From positions 1-64,000 of the forward strand of contig JBEKCD010000018.1 in assembly GCA_050015055.1 (NCBI GenBank): DNA of 64,000 nucleotides. Reading direction: 5' to 3'. Under the pieces are notes generated by a model. The model was not told the DNA's origin and made no database searches. It saw nothing but the letters and a program-made list of their open reading frames with translations. Source of the DNA: JBEKCD01 sp050015055. Its GTDB lineage: Archaea; Thermoproteota; Bathyarchaeia; Bathyarchaeales; Bathycorpusculaceae. Below, piece after piece: positions 52,293-59,947 of this stretch (position 1 is the first letter of the stretch; every line of letters starts with the position of its first letter). A program made the position numbers and the translations under genes.

Positions 52293-53541
52293 GAACGATT
52301 AGAGTTATTCCGAGTATCCATGTGTAGAATGCGAAGTAATGGAATCTCTTGCTCCTCACCAAGTTTGAGACGATTCTTATCGCTATGTAGCCCGTAACCG
52401 CGGCTAGAACCACGCCGACCAACAATGTTGTGGAATTTATGTTTTGGAGGGCGAATTGACCGCGATTATGGTATGCTTCAAAGGCCGTGTCTCCTATTAT
52501 CGCGGGGATTGAGAGAAGGAATGAGAACCTGAATGCTTTTTCTCTTTTCAACCCCAGCAGCAGGGCGGTTGAGATAGTGGCGCCGCTTCTGGACAGGCCT
52601 GGAAAACTCGCTAGTCCCTGAGCGACACCCATGATGAACGCTATCAAAGGGGTTATGGTGCCGACGTTTTCTTTTCCAAGTCTAGAAGTGTAAAGCCATG
52701 TAGCACCGACTAGGAACGTCACGCCGATTATGAACAGTGTTTGGAAAGTTTGTTCGAGGAATTCGGCGTAAAGCACCCCGATTATTCCTGTGGGTATAGT
52801 TGCCACGACTATGAGCGGTATGAGCCGACCATATTCTGACGTGAAGTCCAGATGCACCAAGGCCACGAGTATGTCCTTGATGTCTTTTCTGAAGTAAAAA
52901 ACGACCACTATTAGAGTTCCGAGATGAAGGGTCACATCCAAGAGTGGCGTAACTTCCAAGTTCATCAAGTGCTGAGCTATTTTCAGGTGGGCAGTGCTCG
53001 AGACGGGCAGCCATTCTGTCAGGCCTTGGATTATGCCCAGTGGAACTATTTCGAGAATGCTCACATTTCCTATTGCAAAATAGACTGTCGTGGAGGAAGC
53101 CATAATGCCAGCAGTGTCATTGGCATAAACGACGATGGAATGCGATCCTTCGGCGAGGTTGGCCAAAGTCGTATTCACAAGTGTCGTGGTGTTTGACTGT
53201 CCGTCCAAACTGTAGCCGGCCCATGAGATAGATGCATTCACCGTGAACGTCAAAGATAGTGTCGACACTGTGAACGTCGTGTTTCCGGGCGACAAAATCG
53301 AGACGTTTAAAGCAATCTCGTTTGAAGTTAGAAAAGTCGCATGAGGCGACTCCGCACTTGAGGCAACAGCCCCAACGCAACTTGCACGACCGCTGCCTGC
53401 GAACAGCATCAAACCGAAAATGAGCGTACAAACTGACAACAAGAGAACCGGTCGCGCAGCCTTTTGACAGGCCGACCTGATCTGTTTGAGCCTCAGAGCT
53501 TTGCACAATTTCAGGTTTCTCTTACGTGCTACGGGTGCCAA
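52264..53541 (-). CDS. UppP/BacA-like undecaprenyl-diphosphatase with N-terminal Ig-like domain
   Basis: The protein has up to 425 residues; UppP alone is about 265. Residues 31-52 form a membrane segment or signal, about 80-157 an Ig-like extracellular domain (SPGNTTFTVSTLSLTFTV, WAGYSLDGQSNTTTL, EGSHSIVVYANDTAG), and 160-425 the UppP part with GLTEWLPVSSTAH and PGLSRSGATIS, the two catalytic motifs. About eight TM segments follow. It would recycle polyprenyl pyrophosphate carriers for glycan export, in an archaeon for dolichyl-type lipids. The start is TTG. The Ig-UppP fusion is an unusual architecture. Confidence 0.88.
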   Translation of the reverse strand: MAPVARKRNLKLCKALRLKQIRSACQKAARPVLLLSVCTLIFGLMLFAGSGRASCVGAVASSAESPHATFLTSNEIALNVSILSPGNTTFTVSTLSLTFTVNASISWAGYSLDGQSNTTTLVNTTLANLAEGSHSIVVYANDTAGIMASSTTVYFAIGNVSILEIVPLGIIQGLTEWLPVSSTAHLKIAQHLMNLEVTPLLDVTLHLGTLIVVVFYFRKDIKDILVALVHLDFTSEYGRLIPLIVVATIPTGIIGVLYAEFLEQTFQTLFIIGVTFLVGATWLYTSRLGKENVGTITPLIAFIMGVAQGLASFPGLSRSGATISTALLLGLKREKAFRFSFLLSIPAIIGDTAFEAYHNRGQFALQNINSTTLLVGVVLAAVTGYIAIRIVSNLVRSKRFHYFAFYTWILGITLIVLTLTGVLTI

Positions 53542-53622
53542 GTTGATCCTCCGAATGGCCGTTTCGGATTAGTTTTAAGAGATAGTGAAGATAAGTTGTT
53601 TATACGCGTGGTGGTGTTGTCA
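53542..53622. other. Divergent promoter region
   Basis: About 80 bases between the UppP-like gene and the rightward DUF6125-like gene, with TGTTTATACG at 53597-53606 as a likely TATA element about 20-25 bases before the GTG at 53623, which suggests a leaderless transcript. Confidence 0.4.
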
Positions 53623-54168
53623 GTGAGTGAGTATCCTCTTGGAAGTGCCGAAGACCGAAAAATGCTTTCTTCTATACCTACAGAAAGGTTGCTTGATTAC
53701 CTGTTCCTTCAAACCCGAAACCTGTGGAGAGTTGACGGACTATACTTTCGGGGCATCGAGAAAAAGTTCGGCACAGAGGCTGCAACAGAGATTGATGCCG
53801 CTGTTTGGGAAGCCATGGCTGGAATCGAAGCCAAGAGCCTTCAGAAAATGTTCAAAGTCGGAGAAAACCCTGACGTGGCCAAGATACTGGAACTCCTGCA
53901 GAAGTCAAGCTGGGCTCTGGATCAACCCTTCAAGACCACCGAAATAAACAATGAACATGCAGTTCTCGGCGTAGGCAGGTGCAGAACCCAAGAAACCCGT
54001 CTAAGCAAGGGATTAGGCGAGTTCCCATGCAAGAAAGTACGGTTTGACTACTTGAGAAATTTCGCAAAGACACTGAACCCGAAAGTCGAGGTAAAATGCC
54101 AAGTCTGCCCACCCGACAAACACCCCAAAGACTCATGGTGCAAATGGGAATTTGTATTACAGATTTGA
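53623..54168 (+). CDS. DUF6125-like protein with conserved C-terminal cysteines
   Basis: The product of about 181 residues contains LLDYLFLQTRNLWRVDGLYF, TEIDAAVWEAMAGIEAK and a C-terminal half with GRCRTQETRLSKGLGEFPCKK, VKCQVCPPDKHP and WCKWEF. I read it as DUF6125 or a related family of the L-2-amino-thiazoline-4-carboxylate-hydrolase-like group; the activity is unknown. The open frame reaches back to 53464, but GTG 53623 fits the TATA position; ATG 53662 is also possible. A fragment of a paralogue (CKWEF end) is at 59775-59819. Confidence 0.7.
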   Translation: MSEYPLGSAEDRKMLSSIPTERLLDYLFLQTRNLWRVDGLYFRGIEKKFGTEAATEIDAAVWEAMAGIEAKSLQKMFKVGENPDVAKILELLQKSSWALDQPFKTTEINNEHAVLGVGRCRTQETRLSKGLGEFPCKKVRFDYLRNFAKTLNPKVEVKCQVCPPDKHPKDSWCKWEFVLQI

Positions 54169-54195
54169 CAGTTTGCACCATGTTTTTAGCGTCAG

Positions 54196-54600
54196 CTACT
54201 TCCTCTTTCGAAACAACATAATGTCGTCTTTCTGGCACACGTATTCAAAGCCTGTTTCAAGGAGTTTCCTTGCGTCCTCCACTGATTTGGCAATTGCAGA
54301 GTGGTATTCATCACCTTCAAAGTCGATGAGATGCGTATAGACCAAGGTGCTTTCTATGTTTCTGTGACCAAGCAAGTCCATTACATGCAGTATGTTTTTG
54401 GTTTTCTGATATTCCATTGTGGCTTTCCAATGTCGCAGCGTGTGAAAGTGTATCTGCATGATTCTTGGGTTCGCAAGCTTGTTGGCAACTTTCTTTCTTG
54501 TGGCGCAGAATTGGTTTTCCACGTGATTATAGATAGGCATTCCAAAGCGCGCGCGGAGGGTGCATCTGCGGATCAACTGTTGCCAGAGTTGTGAAGCCAT
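54196..54600 (-). pseudogene. C-terminal fragment of a tyrosine recombinase (integrase)
   Basis: The 134-residue frame carries the catalytic C-terminal half: HFHTLRHWKATMEY (R-H of the HxLRH box), MDLLGHRNIESTLVYTHL (LGH box with the nucleophilic Tyr in VYTH). The N-terminal core-binding domain and the first catalytic Arg are missing. The break lies near the CG tract 54547-54555, and the first residues (MASQLWQQLIRRCTLRARF) have no family counterpart. It is a decayed archaeal integrase, probably a remnant of the element that brought in the neighbouring genes. Confidence 0.72.
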
Positions 54601-54947
54601 CTGACTTCAATTCTGCAGTGATTGCGGTCAGCCACTTTCTGGTTTGAACTGCATGATGCTGCAGCAGAACATCCGAAACGAGGTCTACGCAGATTCTTCT
54701 CGGCCCCTTCAGCGAAGGGATCTAGACTGCGAATTGCTGAAGTCAAAGTGATGCTTATGTCGGTGAGGTTTTCGACACCCTTTAACGTGAATATGTTGGG
54801 TGAACTCTTGACAGTTGCATCCGCTTGAGGGTTGCAGACAAAGAGGTAGAAGTTTGACTGAAACTCATTCGCGAGATTCTTTGCTACACTTGGGTCTAGC
54901 AACGAAATATTTTTAAGCTTACTAATAGTTAAACCCTTTCTTAGCAA
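54601..54947 (-). pseudogene. Remnant of a DUF835-like or RecA-like membrane-signalling gene
   Basis: The frame from 54947 encodes 124 residues. Residues 1-70 (SLLDPSVAKNLANEFQSNFYLFVCNPQ, SSPNIFTLKGVENLTDISITLTSAIRSLDP) resemble the DUF835-type core, in which E-N-L-T-D-I-S-I precedes R-x-x-x-D. After LDPF the sequence no longer looks like the family. It is broken at the right end of the truncated integrase. Both are decayed. Confidence 0.4.
54902..54918 (+). promoter_or_regulatory. Likely promoter of the flotillin operon
   Basis: ACGAAATATTTTTAAGC is an AT-rich TATA-like stretch about 55 bases before ATG 54970. A short stem (CTTAG at 54940-54944 and CTAAG at 54951-54955) lies between it and the gene, and GAGGAA at 54955-54960 is the ribosome binding site. 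Confidence 0.45.
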
Positions 54948-54969
54948 AATCTAAGAGGAATGAAAAACA

Positions 54970-56328
54970 ATGTTGTTAGATGACATAATTCTCGTACTAG
55001 TTCCTACAGTAATCATTGCGATAGCTGTCATTGTCATATTGTTATACTTCATATACACAGTGGTAAAACCCTCGGAAGCGCATGTTGTTGTTACACAAGG
55101 CAAAGGTAGAAAACTGTACACTTCCAGACCAAATGAAAAAAGTTCTTATTGGTATGTTCCGTTGTGGATGAAAAGAACAATTCTTCCATTGGGAATTGTA
55201 AAGCTACAAATAGAAAATATATCTCTACGGGATAGCGATATGGCAAAGTTTCTTGGTGACGTGCGTGTATGGCTTAACATAGAGAACCCTGAATTAGCCG
55301 CAGAAAAATTGGGTACTGGAGATTACACTCAAACTCTGACTACAGACGTAAAAGATCTTATAGAATCCATTACTAGAAACGAGTCTATGAAAATGGATGT
55401 TATATCTATAATGAGAGATAGAGCCAAATTTAGTACCACAGTTAGAGATGAAATCAAGCCAGTTCTTCTTGGAGAATGGGGAATCAAAATTGCAGATCTG
55501 GAAGTTATACACTTCAAGGATTTGGATCCATACCACGTCATAGCAGATATAGAGGAAAGACAAGCAAAGGTCATAGAAGCAGAAACTAGAAAGCAGGTAG
55601 CTGATCAGGAAAAGGATGCCGTTATATCTGAGCAAAGATCACTTCAAGACAGAGAAACTCAGAAAGCTCAAGCAGAACAGGCGTATAAATCTGCTCAACT
55701 AGAAGCGCAGAAGCAAATTGGAATAGCAGATCAGCAAAGAGCGGAAGAAATTGCGAAGGCTACGATGGATGCTAATAAACAGGCAGTTGAGTCTATGAGA
55801 GCTTTAGATGTTGGTACTGCTGAAGTAGGTGCCCAGGCAGTAGTCAAGACAGCAGAAGGAGCTGCGAATGCAGTGAAAACCAAAGCCGATGGTGACGCTC
55901 AAGCAATCAAGTTGACAGGCTTTGCTCAAGCAGACGTGAATCAAGCACAACTGTTTGCGACAGCTGCTGGTACAGAGAAACAAGCAAATGCATTGAAACT
56001 CTATAATGATGCAGGTTTGTCTATAGAAATTATCCATGCAACGTTGCAATCGCAGATAGCAAAGTGGGCGGCTCTTGGCGATGGACTTAAAGTAGCAAAA
56101 ATTAGCATTGTTCAAAGTGGAGAAAGTCAAATCTTTGGTATTCCGCTGAGTGCAGAAGTTGGTGCAGATATTGGTATGATGATTAAGGCGCTTGAAGCAC
56201 AAGGAGTAGATGTTTCTAAAGTTCTAGATGCACTTCCGATAGGTTCTGTAGCTAAAGAAGCAATAAAAGCCAATCTCGCAAAGAATATTGTCAAGCAAGC
56301 AAACCAAGAGACAAAGAAGGCGAAGTAA
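54970..56328 (+). CDS. SPFH/flotillin-like membrane protein
   Basis: The 452-residue protein has an N-terminal TM (about 5-31), a Band 7/SPFH domain (about 33-200, with VTQGKGRKLYTSRPNEK and YTQTLTTDVKDLIESITRN), a long Ala/Glu/Gln-rich coiled coil (about 200-350, EKDAVISEQRSLQDRETQKAQAEQAY) and a C-terminal domain (IFGIPLSAEVGADIGMMIKALE). Such proteins form large rings that organise membrane microdomains or hold proteases. Its coding sequence is clearly more AT-rich than the core genes around 30-54 kb. It is followed by an overlapping set of small genes. Confidence 0.9.
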   Translation: MLLDDIILVLVPTVIIAIAVIVILLYFIYTVVKPSEAHVVVTQGKGRKLYTSRPNEKSSYWYVPLWMKRTILPLGIVKLQIENISLRDSDMAKFLGDVRVWLNIENPELAAEKLGTGDYTQTLTTDVKDLIESITRNESMKMDVISIMRDRAKFSTTVRDEIKPVLLGEWGIKIADLEVIHFKDLDPYHVIADIEERQAKVIEAETRKQVADQEKDAVISEQRSLQDRETQKAQAEQAYKSAQLEAQKQIGIADQQRAEEIAKATMDANKQAVESMRALDVGTAEVGAQAVVKTAEGAANAVKTKADGDAQAIKLTGFAQADVNQAQLFATAAGTEKQANALKLYNDAGLSIEIIHATLQSQIAKWAALGDGLKVAKISIVQSGESQIFGIPLSAEVGADIGMMIKALEAQGVDVSKVLDALPIGSVAKEAIKANLAKNIVKQANQETKKAK

Positions 56329-56329
56329 G

Positions 56330-56620
56330 ATGACAGAGAACCCTGACATAATAGATATAAAGAAGCTCAGTCCGTTTGCGCAAACGCTTCTCAGCATCTA
56401 CGCCAAGACAACTGGAACTAATAACAATGAGAAGGTTTTGGAAGAAGCTCTCTTTGGAATCTATGAGCTTAGAAAACAGATAGACGTGACACGCGATCCT
56501 AAGATATATCCACAGGACGCGCAAGCTTTGATGAAACAGGTAAAAGCAGTCTTTGCAAGGTTCGAGCGTTGTGGAGATCCAATGAAAATGTTGCCTGCAG
56601 ATTTAACTAGCAGCTCATAA
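56330..56620 (+). CDS. Small hypothetical protein of the flotillin operon
   Basis: The 96-residue protein starts with MTENPDIIDIKKLSPFAQTLL, one base after the flotillin stop; the longer frame from 56288 overlaps flotillin. It is mostly helical and has no TM segment (YAKTTGTNNNEKVLEEALFGIYELRKQIDV, ALMKQVKAVFARFERCGDPM). I do not know the family. The tight spacing suggests joint function with the flotillin. Confidence 0.7.
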   Translation: MTENPDIIDIKKLSPFAQTLLSIYAKTTGTNNNEKVLEEALFGIYELRKQIDVTRDPKIYPQDAQALMKQVKAVFARFERCGDPMKMLPADLTSSS

Positions 56621-56659
56621 ATCCCTATTTTTGTCGCTATGATTATCAGCGGAGTGTGA

Positions 56660-57019
56660 CTGAGGCTGAGGAGAAAGAACGGCGGAATAATCATTCCAAT
56701 AATCGCAATCGTAATTATAGTTCTCTTTGTAATTGTGGTTGTTGCATATATAGAAAGCGAAAATGCAAGAGAATCACAAATCTCAGATTTTAAAGAGTTC
56801 GTTGCTGATCACAACTATCCGTTACATATGGGTTCAGTTTCGTACAGTAACGTTGTAACACTGGGAATTAGTGCTTTTGAAGAGAAGTGTACTACGTTGT
56901 CTACTGAAGCAAACTTTGAGATAATACAACAAAATACACATACTTGGCTGATATTTCCACAGACAAAATTCAGTGTTGTAGATACACAGACTAACACTGT
57001 TTATCGATGGGTGGTGTAA
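56660..57019 (+). CDS. Small membrane-anchored protein, probable CTG start
   Basis: The frame from GTG 56735 gives 94 residues that start in the middle of a hydrophobic run. In the same frame the sequence upstream reads RRKNGGIIIPIIAIVIIVLF, a good N-terminal membrane anchor with a basic start, but no ATG, GTG or TTG precedes it before the TGA at 56657. CTG at 56660 or 56666, with GGAG at 56651-56654, is the only plausible start. After the anchor come about 75 soluble residues (ESENARESQISDFKEFVADHNYPLHMG). A frameshift or sequencing error is an alternative. Confidence 0.5.
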   Translation: MRLRRKNGGIIIPIIAIVIIVLFVIVVVAYIESENARESQISDFKEFVADHNYPLHMGSVSYSNVVTLGISAFEEKCTTLSTEANFEIIQQNTHTWLIFPQTKFSVVDTQTNTVYRWVV

Positions 57020-57147
57020 CTTTGGACAGATGCCCAATTGGTTGGCATTGTTTGCATTTTACAGGAAACAGAAGGACTGTAATCCGTAAAGTGACAGATC
57101 ACGGAAAATTTGGCAAAGAAGTACACGAGCAATTGTATGCGGAATAA
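57007..57147 (+). CDS. 46-residue Cys/His-containing protein
   Basis: ATG 57007 overlaps the stop of the previous gene (TTG 57022 is also in frame). The sequence has RCPIGWHCLHFTGNRRTV near the start and a charged rest (KVTDHGKFGKEVHEQLYAE). CPIGWHC and two further His may bind metal, but this is speculation. It would be the fourth gene of the flotillin operon. Confidence 0.45.
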   Translation: MGGVTLDRCPIGWHCLHFTGNRRTVIRKVTDHGKFGKEVHEQLYAE

Positions 57148-57334
57148 GCAAAGGTGACGCAACCTCCAGTTATATGACTTGTGGAAGACTCTTCAGTTGA
57201 AATCGTGACTATTAGAAAGCAAAAGAGAGCTAAGTCAAGGTTTTTCCGTTCCACACTTTCGCCATAGCTCTCCCTCTTTTTCTATTAACCCTCTTTCAGC
57301 TTGACTAGAGCCTTCTGGAATGCATGGCTTAGGC
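57148..57334. other. Intergenic region with repeat copy A
   Basis: It contains repeat copy A (57184-57267) of the pair described at 59628-59716. A T-rich stretch (CCTCTTTTTCTATT) at 57273-57286 can terminate the flotillin operon. No gene seen. Confidence 0.5.
57184..57267. repeat. Direct repeat, copy A
   Basis: The sequence TTGAAATCGTGACTATTAG with its flanks aligns over about 85 bases with 59628-59716, with roughly three quarters of positions identical by eye. The two copies have the same orientation and flank the block that holds two minus-strand genes. Confidence 0.7.
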
Positions 57335-57547
57335 TTACTTTTTCCCGATAGCTATTAGACCAATGCCGAGTAACTGAATTGACACACCAACAATAATGAA
57401 ACCCAAATCTCTTTCACGATAGATGTCTATCTCATTATTCAAAGCAAAGGCGTAATATATTGCAAGAAGCAAACCCAAGAATACGAGAACTAAGCCCAAG
57501 ATTGCTACATATTGCCATTGTCTAGTATTCTGAGAGTTCATCTGCAT
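57335..57547 (-). CDS. Small membrane protein, two TM segments
   Basis: The 70-residue protein has a short polar start (MQMNSQNTRQWQ), a first TM (VAILGLVLVFLGLLLAIYYAF), a charged loop (NNEIDIYRERDLG) and a second TM (IIVGVSIQLLGIGLIAIG) with a KK end. The layout suggests a hairpin with both ends in the cytosol. I do not know the family. TTATTTAAAG on the minus strand at about 57587-57596 is a likely TATA element. Confidence 0.65.
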   Translation of the reverse strand: MQMNSQNTRQWQYVAILGLVLVFLGLLLAIYYAFALNNEIDIYRERDLGFIIVGVSIQLLGIGLIAIGKK

Positions 57548-57671
57548 TCAGTTCAAATCAGTTTGAGACAGTCTTCAGATATCTGTCTTTAAATAATAAC
57601 CTTTTTGTCTTCCGTTGCTGTGCAGATTAAAGATTTCTGCATGGCATGGCTCAAACTGGAAAAAGAGAGTG
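57548..57671. other. Short intergenic region
   Basis: About 120 bases between two minus-strand genes, holding the promoter of the small membrane protein. No gene seen. Confidence 0.4.
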
Positions 57672-59585
57672 TTAGGTTGTTCTTGTTTGTCTCTTCTTGT
57701 ACATCATAGCTGTCAATAGTGTTGCTATCAAGAATAGTGGTAGAATTAGGAATGGTGGAAACTCTGGTGCTATGAGTATCTGTTCTGTTGAATGTTTGTA
57801 GGTGAAGTACAGATAGGTGTTCGTGCTGTTGGATTCTGGCAGTAGGTTGTACGGTACTTCTGTTCCGTTGACAAAGACTGTATAGGTTCCATTCATGAGG
57901 TCTGTTGGAATGCAGATTCTGCAAAAGCCCTTTGTTCCGTTCTCGCCAGTAACGTTGAAGCTTATAGCGGTACCGTTGAACTGGAAGTTGGATATTGTGG
58001 AATTGCAGATGGTTTCAACCGAACACTGTGAGGTGACGTTGAAGCTGTTGAACATGCCCATCAGTGGATAATGGTCAACGTTGTTTACATCGATGACGTA
58101 TGGTGTGCCTCCTATGCCGTCGTGATTCGAGTCTGTGCCGTTGTAGTCGCTCCAGTAGTTTCCGCCAGAAGGGAAGCCGTTATCCCAATAGTTTGTTGAA
58201 ATCCATCCTGAACTTAGGATAGCAGGAGAGGCTTCACCCGAAAATACGTTTTTGTCATTATTTATGAATGAGTTGTGGATAAAAAGATTCAAGTTTGAAT
58301 GGTACAGCCAAGTCCCATAAGTGCCGTTGCATAGCACACAGTTCTCAACTGTGTTATTGCTTGATTCAAAAAAGTCCAGATTACCCCAGTACAAAGGCTT
58401 TCCATCACTTAGAATAACACGGTTGCCTCCAAGCGTCAAGTTGGTCAGAATGCAGTCAATCGATCCTGCAAGAATCATTCCATCCTTGTTTCCAACCAGA
58501 TCCAAGCCCCTGACAGTTGCGTTGCTGCAGTTGACAAGAGCCAGATAACCAGCGTTTGGGCAGCTTGACGGATCAAGATCCAAGCCACTGCTATTTGTTA
58601 GGTAGTATATTCTCTTGCCGTTCGCAAGGTTGGAAGAGTCTATATCCTGCATGAAAGATGATAAGCTATCCCCCCAGACAAAGAGGTTATTCTGCAAATT
58701 CGTCAGGTTATTCCTTCGAAAGACATTTGTGAAGCTTCCTTGCTGCAAACCCAGATTTGCACTGAACTCGCCATAAGCACTGATGTCCAGATTTATCATC
58801 GAATTGTTTGCCACAATATTTCCTTCGAGCATGTTGTCTGAAGGAACGAGCCCTGTGATTATGTTTGGGGCCAAATCAATGCCTGTCTGCCCGTTTTCTA
58901 CTGTGTTGTTGATGATTTGGCAGTAGTGCGTGTCACCGTCAAGGTTTATTCCCATCGTACAGTTTTGGATGTGATTATCATTGACCGTGACGTTGGTGCA
59001 ACTGTAGCCTATGTCTATTCCATAGCCGTCCATGTTCGAGACGTCGTTGTTGCTAATATTCGCTTGAGACGCGGAGAAGCTGATGCCTTTGTCAGCGTTC
59101 TGAAGAGTGTCGTTCTCGACGTTAGTATAGTTAAGGTTCACCAAAGGAGAGAAAACGCAATCGTGAAAGTCAGAATGCCCTTTGCCGAATCCAGCGTTTC
59201 TTACTGTGAAGTTCAGGATGCTTACATCGTTGGCTTCTATTGCGATTATTACACTTTCGGAAACACCGCCAAAAGGGTCGTGTACTAATGATCCAGTCCA
59301 GTTTCCGTCGATGATTGTGATGTTTCTGTCTTCTCCGACAAGCGTCAGCGACTTGTTTACAGTAATGGACTCGTAGTAGGTTCCAGCGTCAACTTTTATC
59401 GTGTCTCCATTCAACGTCTGATTTGCGTCTATTGCTTCCTGAATTGTAGAATAGTTCATACCCGTATTGAGATCGTGGACAGGCAAACTGCTTGATGCTT
59501 TGGTTTCAGTTTGGCTGAACCTTGAATAAGAAAAGCAAGACAGCAACAGGACTAGGCACAGCACAAGAAGCAATTTTCCTTTCAT
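57672..59585 (-). CDS. Parallel beta-helix (NosD-like) surface protein with PEF-type anchor
   Basis: The 637-residue protein starts at ATG 59585 with a signal peptide (MKGKLLLVLCLVLLLSCF); the frame is open further back, but that part is intergenic repeat. Residues from about 40 read DLNTGMNYSTIQEAIDANQT, the usual entry into a right-handed beta-helix of the NosD/pectate-lyase type, with many N-N-T/N-V-x-x-N rungs (NNTVENGQTGIDL, NNDVSNMDGYGIDI). After the helix come a beta domain (GFCRICIPTDLMNGTYTVFVNG) and the anchor PEFPPFLILPLFLIATLL with a basic end. The family binds or degrades polysaccharides. Confidence 0.85.
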   Translation of the reverse strand: MKGKLLLVLCLVLLLSCFSYSRFSQTETKASSSLPVHDLNTGMNYSTIQEAIDANQTLNGDTIKVDAGTYYESITVNKSLTLVGEDRNITIIDGNWTGSLVHDPFGGVSESVIIAIEANDVSILNFTVRNAGFGKGHSDFHDCVFSPLVNLNYTNVENDTLQNADKGISFSASQANISNNDVSNMDGYGIDIGYSCTNVTVNDNHIQNCTMGINLDGDTHYCQIINNTVENGQTGIDLAPNIITGLVPSDNMLEGNIVANNSMINLDISAYGEFSANLGLQQGSFTNVFRRNNLTNLQNNLFVWGDSLSSFMQDIDSSNLANGKRIYYLTNSSGLDLDPSSCPNAGYLALVNCSNATVRGLDLVGNKDGMILAGSIDCILTNLTLGGNRVILSDGKPLYWGNLDFFESSNNTVENCVLCNGTYGTWLYHSNLNLFIHNSFINNDKNVFSGEASPAILSSGWISTNYWDNGFPSGGNYWSDYNGTDSNHDGIGGTPYVIDVNNVDHYPLMGMFNSFNVTSQCSVETICNSTISNFQFNGTAISFNVTGENGTKGFCRICIPTDLMNGTYTVFVNGTEVPYNLLPESNSTNTYLYFTYKHSTEQILIAPEFPPFLILPLFLIATLLTAMMYKKRQTRTT

Positions 59586-59627
59586 AACAAAAAGCCTGTC
59601 AAACTCCCGCTTAAATCTTGTGACATT

Positions 59628-59716
59628 GAAAGAATCCTCAATTGAAATCGTGACCGTTAGAAAACGAAAAAGTTGCCAAATCAAGCGTTTTTCTGTCTTA
59701 CGCTTTCGACATATTC
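59628..59716. repeat. Direct repeat, copy B
   Basis: This copy lies just upstream of the beta-helix gene. The best-conserved part is TTGAAATCGTGACCGTTAG. Because the other copy (57184-57267) is not upstream of any leftward gene, the repeat may be an orphan promoter region or part of a dispersed element. Confidence 0.7.
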
Positions 59717-59774
59717 TTTTTAAGCCAGTTTCATTCGTCCATTTATGAGAAGAAAACGGTCATGTGAAGACGGA

Positions 59775-59819
59775 CTTCGGGAGACATCTCCACCATAGGG
59801 TGCAAATGGGAATTTACAC
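59775..59819 (+). pseudogene. 3' remnant of a DUF6125-like gene
   Basis: The bases GGTGCAAATGGGAATTT at 59799-59815 are identical to the end of the gene at 53623-54168 and encode CKWEF followed by TL and TGA. Upstream, about 25 bases keep only weak similarity. The fragment lies 25 bases before the CG tract at 59845. It is the tail of a lost paralogue. Confidence 0.55.
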
Positions 59820-59947
59820 TGTGACTTTCGGAATTTACATCCTAGCGCGCGTTTATCTCTGATGAGTTGAAGAAATTTATATTGGCACGCGCTAGCGAAG
59901 TGTACACCCAGGATGGCTATTTGCATGAAACGCGCGTGGTGGCAATC
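59820..59947. other. Intergenic region with CG tract
   Basis: It contains CTAGCGCGCGTTT at 59843-59855 and ACGCGCTAGCG at 59887-59897, two forms of the CG motif. The frame of the GNAT gene is open through part of it. Confidence 0.4.
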
